This document shows, in pieces, positions 1-8,850 of a DNA stretch of 64,000 nucleotides. The notes under the pieces were generated by a model. The model searched no databases, was not told the DNA's origin, and was given only the letters and a program-made list of their open reading frames with translations. This stretch comes from VRUE01 sp963844395. GTDB lineage: Bacteria; Actinomycetota; Thermoleophilia; Solirubrobacterales; 70-9. The translations under genes were made by a program, and so were the position numbers. The DNA lies in assembly GCA_963844395.1 (NCBI GenBank), contig CAWJNX010000002.1, forward strand, positions 992,001 to 1,056,000. Direction: 5' to 3'. How positions within the stretch are numbered: position 1 is the first letter of the stretch; each line of letters opens with the position of its first letter.

Positions 1-63
1 GCCGCGATTCCCGCGGCTTCGCCCGCCCAGATGACCGCGACCGAGTCGCGAATGGAGGCCTGA
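1..63 (+). CDS. Possible 3' end of an upstream gene
   Basis: An open frame runs from base 1 to a TGA at 61-63, four bases before the P-II start codon, and would encode a 20-residue Ala/Pro-rich tail. Ammonium transporter genes (amtB) usually sit just upstream of P-II genes and end in a poorly conserved cytoplasmic tail, so this may be the end of amtB. The sequence is too short to confirm that. It could equally be non-coding. Confidence 0.3.
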   Translation, partial: AAIPAASPAQMTATESRMEA

Positions 64-67
64 TCGC

Positions 68-436
68 ATGAAAAAGATAGAGGCGTTCATCCGCCACGAG
101 GCGTTTGAGCCGATCAGGGCCGAGTTGCTCGACAAGGGGTTCCCCTCCTTGTCGATCGTAGAGGCCAAGGGCTCGGGCCGACAGAAGGGGATAGTCGAGC
201 GGTACCGCGGCTCGACCCTGACCGTCAACGTCCGGCCGAAGATCAAGCTCGAGGTCGTCGTGGAGGACAAAGACAAGCCGCTGGTCGTCGAGACGATCCT
301 CAAACATGCCCGTACGGGCGAGGTCGGCGACGGAAAGATCTTCGTGCTGCCGGTCGAGGAAGCGATCCGCATCCGCACCGGCGAGGACGGAGAGGCGGTG
401 TTGCAAGCTCACTCCGAAGAGGAGATTCCCGCCTGA
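68..436 (+). CDS. glnB: P-II family nitrogen regulatory protein
   Basis: This 122-residue protein has the usual P-II length and layout: an MKKIEAFIR N-terminus, the GRQKG T-loop base (37-41), YRGS in the T-loop, and GDGKIFV plus IRIRTGE near the C-terminus that form the ATP-binding clefts. P-II trimers sense ATP/ADP and 2-oxoglutarate and control ammonium transport and nitrogen metabolism. The T-loop residue equivalent to Tyr51, uridylylated or adenylylated in many bacteria, is Leu here, while Tyr46 and Ser49 are present. Classical Tyr51 modification is therefore not possible. Whether the adjacent upstream gene is amtB cannot be seen in this window. The symbol glnB versus glnK is not resolved. 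Confidence 0.93.
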   Translation: MKKIEAFIRHEAFEPIRAELLDKGFPSLSIVEAKGSGRQKGIVERYRGSTLTVNVRPKIKLEVVVEDKDKPLVVETILKHARTGEVGDGKIFVLPVEEAIRIRTGEDGEAVLQAHSEEEIPA

Positions 437-565
437 CCATCGACAGCCCGGATGTCGGCGGCGGGCGGGTCCTGTCGCGACGAGGGGGTCTTCGTCCTCG
501 CAAGCTGCGGGCGAAGACCCCCTCGCCACGCCACCCGCCCGACTAGCCTCCCTGGCTGTCGATGG
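437..565 (+). repeat. Family A palindromic element, copy A1 (short-loop form)
   Basis: Three nested inverted repeats fill this gap. The outermost arms are 437-448 and 554-565 (12 bp, perfect), then 463-470 with 533-540 (GGGCGGGT/ACCCGCCC), then 481-494 with 512-525 (CGAGGGGGTCTTCG and its complement). The unpaired CCTGTCG (471-477) and the GCCACCCGC on the 3' side match copy A2. The A5/T5 core of the longer copies is missing. The outermost 3' arm includes the ATG of the following cyclase gene (562-564), so folding in RNA could hide that start codon. Confidence 0.75.
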
Positions 566-1779
566 CGGCTGACGAGCGGATTTCAATTACGGAGGCTTCG
601 CGGCGTTCGGGTGTGCCGGCCAGCACGCTCAAGCGCTGGGCCGAGGAGAAGGTCTTGCCGGTACGGCGGGGCCGCTGGACGCCCGCCGCCGCGGCGCAGG
701 CCCGAGTCGTGGCGAGGATGCGTGAGCGCGGTCACTCGCTTGAGGAGCTGAAGCGCGCCGGTCGAGAGGGAAGGCTGGCCTTCGGCTTCGTCGAGGATCT
801 CTTCCCCAACGCCGAGGAGCAGACGACGGTCGAGGACGTGGCGCGCGAGACCGGGCTCGAGCCCGAGCTGATCGAGCGAATCCTGGCGATCCTCGGCACT
901 CCGCTCGGCCGCGAGCGGCTGCTCAACCCCGACGACGTGATGGCGCTGCGCCACTGCGCCCGGGTGCTCGCCGCCGGCTTTCCCCTGGTCGCCTTCCTGC
1001 AGCTGGTCCGTGTCTACGTGCAGTCGATGCGGCGCATCGCCGACGCCGAGGTGCGGCTCTTCCACCTCTACGTGCACGAGCCGATGATCCGTGACGCCCT
1101 GCCGGAGCTGGAGATCGCCGGGGAGATGGGTGAGCTGGCCGCTGACGTGCTGCCACTCGCCGCGCCGCTGACCGAATACCTGCACACCCGCTACCTGCGC
1201 TTCTTCCTCGAACAGGACGTGGTCGGCCACATGGAGACCGACCTCGAGGCGGCGGCCTCGCACATCGGCCAGGTCCCGGTCACCCTCTGCTTCATCGATC
1301 TCACCGGCTTCACCCGCTACACCGAGGAGGAGGGCGACCTGGAGGCGCTCGACGTGGTCGAGAACTTCGTTGAAACCGTGGAAGCGACGATGCCTGCCGA
1401 ATCGACGATCGTGAAGACGATCGGCGACGAGGTGATGGTCGTCTCACCTGATCCCGGCACGCTGACGGAGTGGGCCGTAGCCCTGCTCGATCGCTTCCCG
1501 GAGCGGCCGCGGCCGCGGGTCGCTATCCACTACGCGAATGCCGTTTACCGCGACGGCGATTACTTCGGCACCCACGTCAACTTGGCGCACCGCGTCGTCG
1601 GCCGCGCCCATGCGGGCGAGGTACTGGTCACCGATCGCGTCGCCGACACGCTTCACGGGCGCGGCCTCGACTGCGAGCCGATCGGCGAGGTCACCCTGAA
1701 GGGGTTCCCCTCAGCAACGCCCCTTTATGTAGTCCGGCCAGCCCTACCGGAAGCCCATCCCGGTAGGGGTTCCGCTTAA
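562..1779 (+). CDS. MerR-type HTH protein fused to class III adenylate/guanylate cyclase domain
   Basis: This 405-residue protein begins with a MerR-like winged helix (about 4-75, ISITEASRRSGVPASTLKRW) and has a helical middle region. It ends in a class III nucleotide cyclase domain (about 235-395). Visible catalytic features are the metal-binding Asp246 in FIDLTGFT, Asp289 in GDEVM with Lys285 nearby, and Asn340/Arg344 in HVNLAHR, the transition-state pair. It probably makes cAMP or cGMP. The DNA-binding-like head suggests a regulatory input, or direct control of transcription by the nucleotide-bound protein. The start ATG lies in the stem of repeat A1. The last 10 or so residues and the TAA stop are encoded by repeat B1, so the native C-terminus may once have been different. 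Confidence 0.85.
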   Translation: MAADERISITEASRRSGVPASTLKRWAEEKVLPVRRGRWTPAAAAQARVVARMRERGHSLEELKRAGREGRLAFGFVEDLFPNAEEQTTVEDVARETGLEPELIERILAILGTPLGRERLLNPDDVMALRHCARVLAAGFPLVAFLQLVRVYVQSMRRIADAEVRLFHLYVHEPMIRDALPELEIAGEMGELAADVLPLAAPLTEYLHTRYLRFFLEQDVVGHMETDLEAAASHIGQVPVTLCFIDLTGFTRYTEEEGDLEALDVVENFVETVEATMPAESTIVKTIGDEVMVVSPDPGTLTEWAVALLDRFPERPRPRVAIHYANAVYRDGDYFGTHVNLAHRVVGRAHAGEVLVTDRVADTLHGRGLDCEPIGEVTLKGFPSATPLYVVRPALPEAHPGRGSA

Positions 1780-1862
1780 CTTTTTCCGAAGACCGGGTGT
1801 GGCCCTCCGAGGTTGCACCCGCGGAAAAACACAAGACGCTCCACCCTTACCGGGATGGGCTT
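1751..1862 (-). repeat. Family B nested palindromic element, copy B1
   Basis: Outer arms 1751-1770 and 1843-1862 pair at 19 of 20 positions. An inner stem pairs TTTTTCCG (1781-1788) with CGGAAAAA (1822-1829), and a third pairs CGGGTG (1794-1799) with CACCCG (1816-1821). Read on the minus strand it is homologous to copy B2, including the asymmetric internal loops around CGTCTTGT and GTTAAG. It overlaps the 3' end of the cyclase gene, provides its stop codon, and ends 6 bases before the tilS start. Confidence 0.8.
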
Positions 1863-1868
1863 AGGTCA

Positions 1869-2807
1869 ATGGCAAGCGAAGGCATGATTGAGGCGGTACG
1901 TGAGGACGGGTTGCTGCCGGCCGGTTCCCGCTTGGTGGCGATGCTCTCCGGGGGGCGCGACTCGGTTTGCCTCGTCGATGTCGCCGTGCGGCTGCTTGGC
2001 GCCGACGCGGTCACCGCCCTGCACGTCAATTACGGCTTGCGCGACGACGCCGATCGCGACGAAGCCCATTGCGCAGCGCTCTGCGAGCGGCTCGGCGTGC
2101 GGCTGGAGGTGGAGCGGCCGAAACGGCCCGAGGGGCCCGGCAACCTGCAGGCCTGGGCGCGCGACACCCGCTACGCGGCGGCGGCGCGGCTGGCGCTGTC
2201 GGACGATGCTCTGATCGCCACCGGCCACACCGCCGACGACCAGGTCGAGACGATCCTCTATCGACTCGCCTCCTCGCCGAGCCGCCGGGCGTTGCTGGGA
2301 ATGCGTCCCAGTGACGGCAACCTGGTCCGTCCCCTGCTCGGCTTCACCCGGGAGCAGACGACTTCCTACTGCGAGGAGCGCGGGCTCGAGTGGCGCGACG
2401 ACCCCAGCAACGACGAGTCTTCCTATGCCCGCAACCGAGTTCGCCACGGCCTGGCGCGCGCTCTCGCCGAGGTTCACCCAGCCGCGGCTCGCAACGTGTT
2501 GCGCACGGCGGAACTGCTGCGCGACGAGGCGGAGGTCCTCGACGCGCTGGTCGCCGCCGAGCTCGACGGCTCAAACGGATCCCCGCGCGGCACGATCGAG
2601 CTCGACCGGCTCGCAGAGCTGCCGTCGGCCCTGCGCCGTCTCGTCGTCCAGCGCCTGGCGGACCGCGCCGCTGGCCGTCCCATCGCGGGCGCTGCCAACC
2701 ATGCCGACGAGGTCGCGGCGCTGCGGCGGACCGGCACCGCGATGCTCGACCTCGGCGGCGGCGTGCGGGCGATCGCCGAGCGCGGCGTGTTGCGCGCCGA
2801 GCGCTAG
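1869..2807 (+). CDS. tilS: tRNA(Ile)-lysidine synthase
   Basis: TilS changes C34 of tRNA-Ile(CAU) to lysidine so that it reads AUA codons. The 312-residue product has the ATP-pyrophosphatase P-loop SGGRDS at 27-32, the TGHTADDQVET metal/ATP segment and a RNRVRHGL stretch, all typical of TilS. ATG 1869 was chosen because in-frame starts further upstream lie in repeat B1 and would add unconserved residues. The C-terminal substrate-binding region is short compared with E. coli TilS, as is common in actinobacteria. It leads the tilS-hpt-ftsH-fol cluster, an order widely conserved in Gram-positive bacteria. Confidence 0.93.
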   Translation: MASEGMIEAVREDGLLPAGSRLVAMLSGGRDSVCLVDVAVRLLGADAVTALHVNYGLRDDADRDEAHCAALCERLGVRLEVERPKRPEGPGNLQAWARDTRYAAAARLALSDDALIATGHTADDQVETILYRLASSPSRRALLGMRPSDGNLVRPLLGFTREQTTSYCEERGLEWRDDPSNDESSYARNRVRHGLARALAEVHPAAARNVLRTAELLRDEAEVLDALVAAELDGSNGSPRGTIELDRLAELPSALRRLVVQRLADRAAGRPIAGAANHADEVAALRRTGTAMLDLGGGVRAIAERGVLRAER

Positions 2808-2853
2808 CGCCGAGGCCCCTCCCTATATCTAGACTGCGCGGCGTGAGCGACCG

Positions 2854-3381
2854 ATGAGCGACCCGGCGGTCGGCGAGACCCTGGTCTCCGGCGAGGAACT
2901 GCAGCGGCGCGTCGCCGAGCTGGGGGAGCAGATCAGCGCCGACTACGAGGGCCGCGACCTGTTCATGATCGGCGTGCTGAAGGGCGCCGTGATCTTCCTC
3001 GCCGACCTAATGCGCCATCTGACCGTGCCCTGTGAGATCGACTTCATGGCCGTCTCCAGCTACGGCTCCCAGACTGACTCCTCGGGGGTTGTCCGCATCC
3101 TCAAGGACCTCGACGCGCCGATCGAAGGGCGCCACGTCCTGATCGTCGAGGACATCATCGACTCCGGCCTCACGCTCCAGTACCTGATGCGCAACCTCAA
3201 CGCGCGCGGTCCGGCCTCGCTGAAGGCCTGCGCGCTGCTGACCAAGCCCGATCGCCTCCGGGTCGACCTCGAGCCGCACTACGTCGGCTTCCGCATCGCC
3301 GACCGCTTTGCGATCGGCTACGGGCTCGATCACGCCCAACGCCACCGCAACCTTGACTACGTTGCTGCGTTGAGCGATTAG
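2854..3381 (+). CDS. hpt: Hypoxanthine(-guanine) phosphoribosyltransferase
   Basis: This 175-residue enzyme transfers phosphoribose from PRPP to hypoxanthine or guanine in purine salvage. The PRPP-binding motif VLIVEDIIDSG is intact, preceded by LKGAVIFLADLMRHL and followed by KPDRLRVDLEPHYVGF, which shapes the purine pocket. Length matches bacterial Hpt. It lies 46 bp after tilS and 42 bp before ftsH, the same tilS-hpt-ftsH order as in Bacillus and Mycobacterium, so co-transcription is likely. Confidence 0.95.
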   Translation: MSDPAVGETLVSGEELQRRVAELGEQISADYEGRDLFMIGVLKGAVIFLADLMRHLTVPCEIDFMAVSSYGSQTDSSGVVRILKDLDAPIEGRHVLIVEDIIDSGLTLQYLMRNLNARGPASLKACALLTKPDRLRVDLEPHYVGFRIADRFAIGYGLDHAQRHRNLDYVAALSD

Positions 3382-3423
3382 GCCGCCAGACGCCGAAATC
3401 GCCCTGGTACGCTGATTTTCCCT

Positions 3424-5388
<1,965 letters not shown>

Positions 5389-5395
5389 GACTCCC

Positions 5396-6178
5396 ATGAG
5401 GCTGATGGGGGTTGTCAACGTGACCCCCGATTCGTTCTCCGACGGCGGATTGTTCCTCGATCCGGAGGCGGCGATCGAGCACGGGCGCGAGCTCGCCACC
5501 CAGGGGGCGGACATCCTCGACGTCGGCGGCGAATCCACCCGGCCCGGCGCTGCAGAGGTGAGCGCTGCGGAGGAGCGGGCGCGGGTCGAGCCGGTGATCG
5601 CCGGGCTGGCGGCAGCCGGACACGATGTTTCGATTGACACCTCGAAGTCGGCGGTCGCCGATGCGGCACTCGCTGCCGGTGCTTCGATCGTCAACGACGT
5701 GACGGCGCTGCGGAACGATCCAGCGATCGGGGAGTTGTGCGCGGAGCGGGATGCGGGGCTGGTCCTGATGCACATGCGGGGTGACCCGCGGACGATGCAG
5801 GAGGAACCGCACTACGTGGACGTGGTCGACGAGGTCAAGGCGTTCCTCGCCGAGCGCACCGAAGTTGCGGTTGCGGCGGGCGTTCCCGAGGAGCAGATCT
5901 GGCTCGACCCCGGGATCGGTTTCGGCAAGACCGTCGACCACAACTTGGAGCTACTGCGCCGGCTGAGCGAGCTACGTGAGCTGGGCCGGCCGCTGGTCGT
6001 CGGCACCTCCCGCAAGAGCTTCATCGGCAAGATCGATGGCTCGGAGGTGGGCGATCGGATCGGCGGTACGATCGCCTCATCCGTCCTCGCCGCCGCCGCG
6101 GGGGCCGACGTGCTCCGCGTCCACGACGTCGCCGAGTCCCGCCAGGCGCTGCTGATGGCGACGGCGATCCTCGGATAG
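5396..6178 (+). CDS. folP: Dihydropteroate synthase
   Basis: FolP joins p-aminobenzoate to the pterin pyrophosphate in folate synthesis and is the target of sulfonamides. The 260-residue protein opens with MGVVNVTPDSFSDGG (pterin/pyrophosphate loop), then DVGGESTRPGA (loop 2), a TIM-barrel Asp in VSIDTSK, and a C-terminal GTSRKSFIG followed by RVHDV. It starts 7 bases after ftsH and heads a folP-folB-folK run. Confidence 0.96.
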   Translation: MRLMGVVNVTPDSFSDGGLFLDPEAAIEHGRELATQGADILDVGGESTRPGAAEVSAAEERARVEPVIAGLAAAGHDVSIDTSKSAVADAALAAGASIVNDVTALRNDPAIGELCAERDAGLVLMHMRGDPRTMQEEPHYVDVVDEVKAFLAERTEVAVAAGVPEEQIWLDPGIGFGKTVDHNLELLRRLSELRELGRPLVVGTSRKSFIGKIDGSEVGDRIGGTIASSVLAAAAGADVLRVHDVAESRQALLMATAILG

Positions 6179-6189
6179 GTTGAGGCCAC

Positions 6190-6615
6190 ATGGACGAGCC
6201 CAACGGCAACGGGATCGAGTCGCGGGTCGAGATCGACCTGCGCAGCCTCTCGATCTATACCCATCACGGGCTGAGCGATGCTGAGCAGGAGATCGGGCAA
6301 CGGCTCGAGTTCGACCTTTCCTTCGACGTGCCCGACTGCGACGCGGTGCTCACCGACCGGGTCGAAGACACCATCGACTACGCCGAAGTTGCCGACATCG
6401 TCGCCCTGGCCGCCACCGACCGCAGCTACCGCACTTTGGAGCGCCTGGCGCAGGTGGTTGGCGAGCGGCTGATGGAACGCTTCAACTGCGAGTCGGTGCG
6501 GGTGCGGGCGGCGAAGCCGGAGCCACCGCTGCCACTGGCGATTCAGGAGGTCGCCGTCGAGGTGACCCAGGAACGCACGGCCGAGGAGGACGAGGAGAAC
6601 GGCGAGGAGGCTTAG
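6190..6615 (+). CDS. folB: Dihydroneopterin aldolase
   Basis: FolB cleaves 7,8-dihydroneopterin to 6-hydroxymethyl-dihydropterin and glycolaldehyde. The 141-residue protein shows the family pattern LRSLSIYTHHGLSDAEQEIGQRLEFDL, with the pterin-binding Glu/Tyr region, then DTIDYAEVADIV and the RYTLERLAQVVGE-like helix. The C-terminal tail is Glu-rich and unconserved. It sits 11 bases after folP. Its TAG stop (6613-6615) abuts palindrome D1. Confidence 0.93.
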   Translation: MDEPNGNGIESRVEIDLRSLSIYTHHGLSDAEQEIGQRLEFDLSFDVPDCDAVLTDRVEDTIDYAEVADIVALAATDRSYRTLERLAQVVGERLMERFNCESVRVRAAKPEPPLPLAIQEVAVEVTQERTAEEDEENGEEA

Positions 6616-6665
6616 GACGTGCCGCAGCTTAGGTACCCACATCGTCCTATTAGCTGCGGCACGTC
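6615..6665 (+). repeat. Family D short palindrome, copy D1
   Basis: Perfect 14-bp arms (6616-6629, GACGTGCCGCAGCT, and 6652-6665) flank a 22-nt loop containing TACCCA and GTCCT. The element fills the folB-folK gap and ends 3 bases before the folK ATG, so no free ribosome-binding site is left if the stem forms in RNA. A close relative is found at 45337-45388 in the opposite orientation. Confidence 0.7.
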
Positions 6666-6668
6666 GGC

Positions 6669-7175
6669 ATGACGCGCACCGGCTACCTCGGCCTCGGTTC
6701 GAACGTCGGCGATCGTGCTGCGCACCTACGGGCCGCCCTCGCGGAGCTTCCGGCTCACGGGGCCGAGGTCGAGGCCGTCTCCTCCGCCTACGAGACCGAG
6801 CCGGTGGGGGAGGTGCTCGACCAGCCCGACTTCCTCAACGCGGCGGTCCGCATCCGCACCGAGCTGGAGCCCGAGCCGCTGCTGGAAGTTTGCAAGGCGA
6901 TCGAGGTCGAGCAGGGCCGCATGCTAGCCGCCGGCCGCCACAGCCCGCGCCCGCTTGACATAGACCTTCTCCTGCTCGGAGACCTAGAGCTCTCAACCGA
7001 ACGCCTGACGCTTCCCCACCCCGAGGTCACCTCCCGCCGCTTCGTCCTCGCTCCCCTCCTGGAGTTGGACCCCGACCTCTCACTCCCCGACGGAACCCGC
7101 CTCGCCAACGCACTCGCCACCCTCGGCCCGGGTCAGAGCATCAACCTCCTCGGCTCACTGGCCCTATCCCGGTAG
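6669..7175 (+). CDS. folK: 2-amino-4-hydroxy-6-hydroxymethyldihydropteridine pyrophosphokinase
   Basis: FolK (HPPK) transfers pyrophosphate from ATP to the pterin just before the FolP step. The 168-residue protein has GLGSNVGDR, the VSSAYETEPVG segment, DFLNAAVRI and the signature GRHSPRPLDIDLLL. It completes a folP-folB-folK operon. Its last codons and the TAG stop (7173-7175) lie in the 5' arm of repeat B2. The preceding gap is the hairpin D1, which could limit translation. Confidence 0.94.
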   Translation: MTRTGYLGLGSNVGDRAAHLRAALAELPAHGAEVEAVSSAYETEPVGEVLDQPDFLNAAVRIRTELEPEPLLEVCKAIEVEQGRMLAAGRHSPRPLDIDLLLLGDLELSTERLTLPHPEVTSRRFVLAPLLELDPDLSLPDGTRLANALATLGPGQSINLLGSLALSR

Positions 7176-7272
7176 GGGTGGAACGTCTTGTACTTTTTCT
7201 GAAATAGCGCTTGCGGACAGCCGCAGGCTGTCTTCAGAAAAAGTTAAGTGGAACCCCTACCGGGATAGGGCC
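7160..7272 (+). repeat. Family B nested palindromic element, copy B2
   Basis: Outer arms 7160-7179 and 7253-7272 are perfectly complementary over 20 bp. Inside are TTTTTCTGAA (7194-7203) with TTCAGAAAAA (7233-7242), and GACAGCC (7216-7222) with GGCTGTC (7226-7232). The internal-loop segments 7180-7199 and around GTTAAGTGGAAC match copy B1. The element lies between two convergent genes and contributes to both stop codons: TAG of folK in the 5' arm, and TAG of the GST-like gene starting at 7274 on the minus strand. It may act as a bidirectional terminator. Confidence 0.82.
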
Positions 7273-8027
7273 TACGCAGCCGCTGGCTCGCTGCGCAGCG
7301 GCTGCAGCCAGGCGGGCGGCAGGATCGGCGGAGCTTTGCCCGGGTAGTCCGGGACGACTCGCTTGGCCATCTCGCCGGCGGGCCGCGACTCGATCGCCGG
7401 CCTTAGGTCGTCGAGGGTCATAGCCAGCCTCAGGCTGGGGGCAATTTGGTAATCGGCGACGTTGAGCTGCTCGCCGTTCAGGACCCCGGCCGCGATCCAG
7501 TCGTCGATTCGTTGCAGCATCGACGGCAGCGCCGCCAGGCTGCCCCGCACGTTCTCGTCGGTCGCCTCGTTGAAGTGGGCCGAGGCCGCCACGATCGGCT
7601 TTGCGGTTTTGAGCGCCAGCCCGATCGGGATGCCGAGCTTCGCTCCCTCGGAGTAGCTGCGCAGCGGCGCCTTGTCCTTGCGCAGCGCCCACCAGAGGAT
7701 CGCGCGGACGGCGGGCTGCAGCTCCTGGTCGCCGAAGCGCTCCGCTTCCTCGACCGCCGCCCGTCGCGTCGCGTCGGCGGGGATCAGCGCCGCCTCGGGT
7801 CGCAGCCGGTCCAGCTCGCGGGCAATCTCGCCCGTGCCCTGCACGCGCCGGCCGTCGATCTTCATCGCGGGAACCGTGTTGCGGGGGAAGCCAAGGGCAC
7901 GCAGCACGCCCTTGGAGATGACCGGCAGAAGGTCGGTGCGCTTGTACGGGACCCCCTTGCTCTCCAGCATCAGCCGTGCCGCCATCGAGGGATGGGAACC
8001 GGGGATCACGTAGAGGCGCACGTTCAT
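7272..8027 (-). CDS. Glutathione S-transferase-like protein with thioredoxin-fold N-terminus
   Basis: The 251-residue product starts MNVRLYVIPGSHPSMAARLMLESKGVPYK and continues with FPRNTVPAMKIDGRRVQGTGEIARELD, the beta-beta-alpha end of a GST thioredoxin fold. An all-helical C-terminal domain follows. There is no catalytic Cys in the CxxC position; the equivalent is GSHPS. The substrate is unknown, and actinobacteria seldom use glutathione, so the name reflects the fold only. ATG 8027 has AGG nine bases upstream; ATG 8036 is an alternative. It converges on folK through repeat B2 and is divergent from coaX. Confidence 0.75.
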   Translation of the reverse strand: MNVRLYVIPGSHPSMAARLMLESKGVPYKRTDLLPVISKGVLRALGFPRNTVPAMKIDGRRVQGTGEIARELDRLRPEAALIPADATRRAAVEEAERFGDQELQPAVRAILWWALRKDKAPLRSYSEGAKLGIPIGLALKTAKPIVAASAHFNEATDENVRGSLAALPSMLQRIDDWIAAGVLNGEQLNVADYQIAPSLRLAMTLDDLRPAIESRPAGEMAKRVVPDYPGKAPPILPPAWLQPLRSEPAAA

Positions 8028-8088
8028 CGAGGCCATCCTATGCGTAGCCGGGCAACCGCGGCAGCCCGATCCGGCCATAATCGCCGCC

Positions 8089-8850
8089 GTGCTTCTCGCA
8101 GTCGATGTCGGCAACACGCAGACCCACCTCGGCGCCTTCGAGGGCGAGCGCCTCGCCGAGCACTGGCGCTTTCAGACCCGCGCGGGGGCGACCGGCGACG
8201 AGCTGGCGGAGCGGATCGCCGGCATGCTGGCGCTCAGCCAGATCGGCCTGGACGATCTGGACGCGGTCTGCGTCTCCTCGGTCGTGCCGCCGCTCGGCAC
8301 CCAATACGAGCAGCTAACTGAGCGCTACCTGAACGCCGAGTGCCTGACGATCGGCCCCGGCGTCAAGACCGGCATGGCGATCCGCATCGACAACCCGCTC
8401 GAGGTCGGCGCCGACCGCCTCGTCAATGCGGTCGCCGCCTACGAGCGGTTCGGTAGCGCCTGCGTCGTCGTCAACTTCGGCACCGGGATCAACTTCGACG
8501 CGGTCTCCGGGGCCGGCGAATACCTCGGCGGGGCGATCGCCCCCGGCCTGGAGATCTCGCTCAGCGCGCTGGTCGAGCGGGCCGCCCGCATCCCCCGCAT
8601 CGACCTGGCCGAGCCCGAGACGGCGATCGGCCGCTCCAGCCGCGCCGCGATCCAGTCGGGTGTGGTCTTCGGTTTCGCCGGTCTGATCGACGGCGTCGTC
8701 CGCCGTATCGAGGAGGAAATGGGCGAGGTGCGCTTGTTGGCGACCGGCGGCCTCGCCGCGGCGATCGTGCCGTTCACCGAGACGATCGAAGAGGTCGATG
8801 AGATGCTGACGCTCAAGGGCCTACGGTTGATCCATGAGCGCAACGCATGA
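8089..8850 (+). CDS. coaX: Type III pantothenate kinase
   Basis: CoaX phosphorylates pantothenate, the first step of coenzyme A synthesis. The 253-residue protein has the ASKHA phosphate loop DVGNTQTHLG near the N-terminus, GADRLVNAVAA, the phosphate-2 motif VVNFGTGINFD, and GGAIAPGLEIS. Start is GTG 8089. Its 3' end overlaps the dusB start by 17 bases, suggesting translational coupling. Confidence 0.95.
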   Translation: MLLAVDVGNTQTHLGAFEGERLAEHWRFQTRAGATGDELAERIAGMLALSQIGLDDLDAVCVSSVVPPLGTQYEQLTERYLNAECLTIGPGVKTGMAIRIDNPLEVGADRLVNAVAAYERFGSACVVVNFGTGINFDAVSGAGEYLGGAIAPGLEISLSALVERAARIPRIDLAEPETAIGRSSRAAIQSGVVFGFAGLIDGVVRRIEEEMGEVRLLATGGLAAAIVPFTETIEEVDEMLTLKGLRLIHERNA

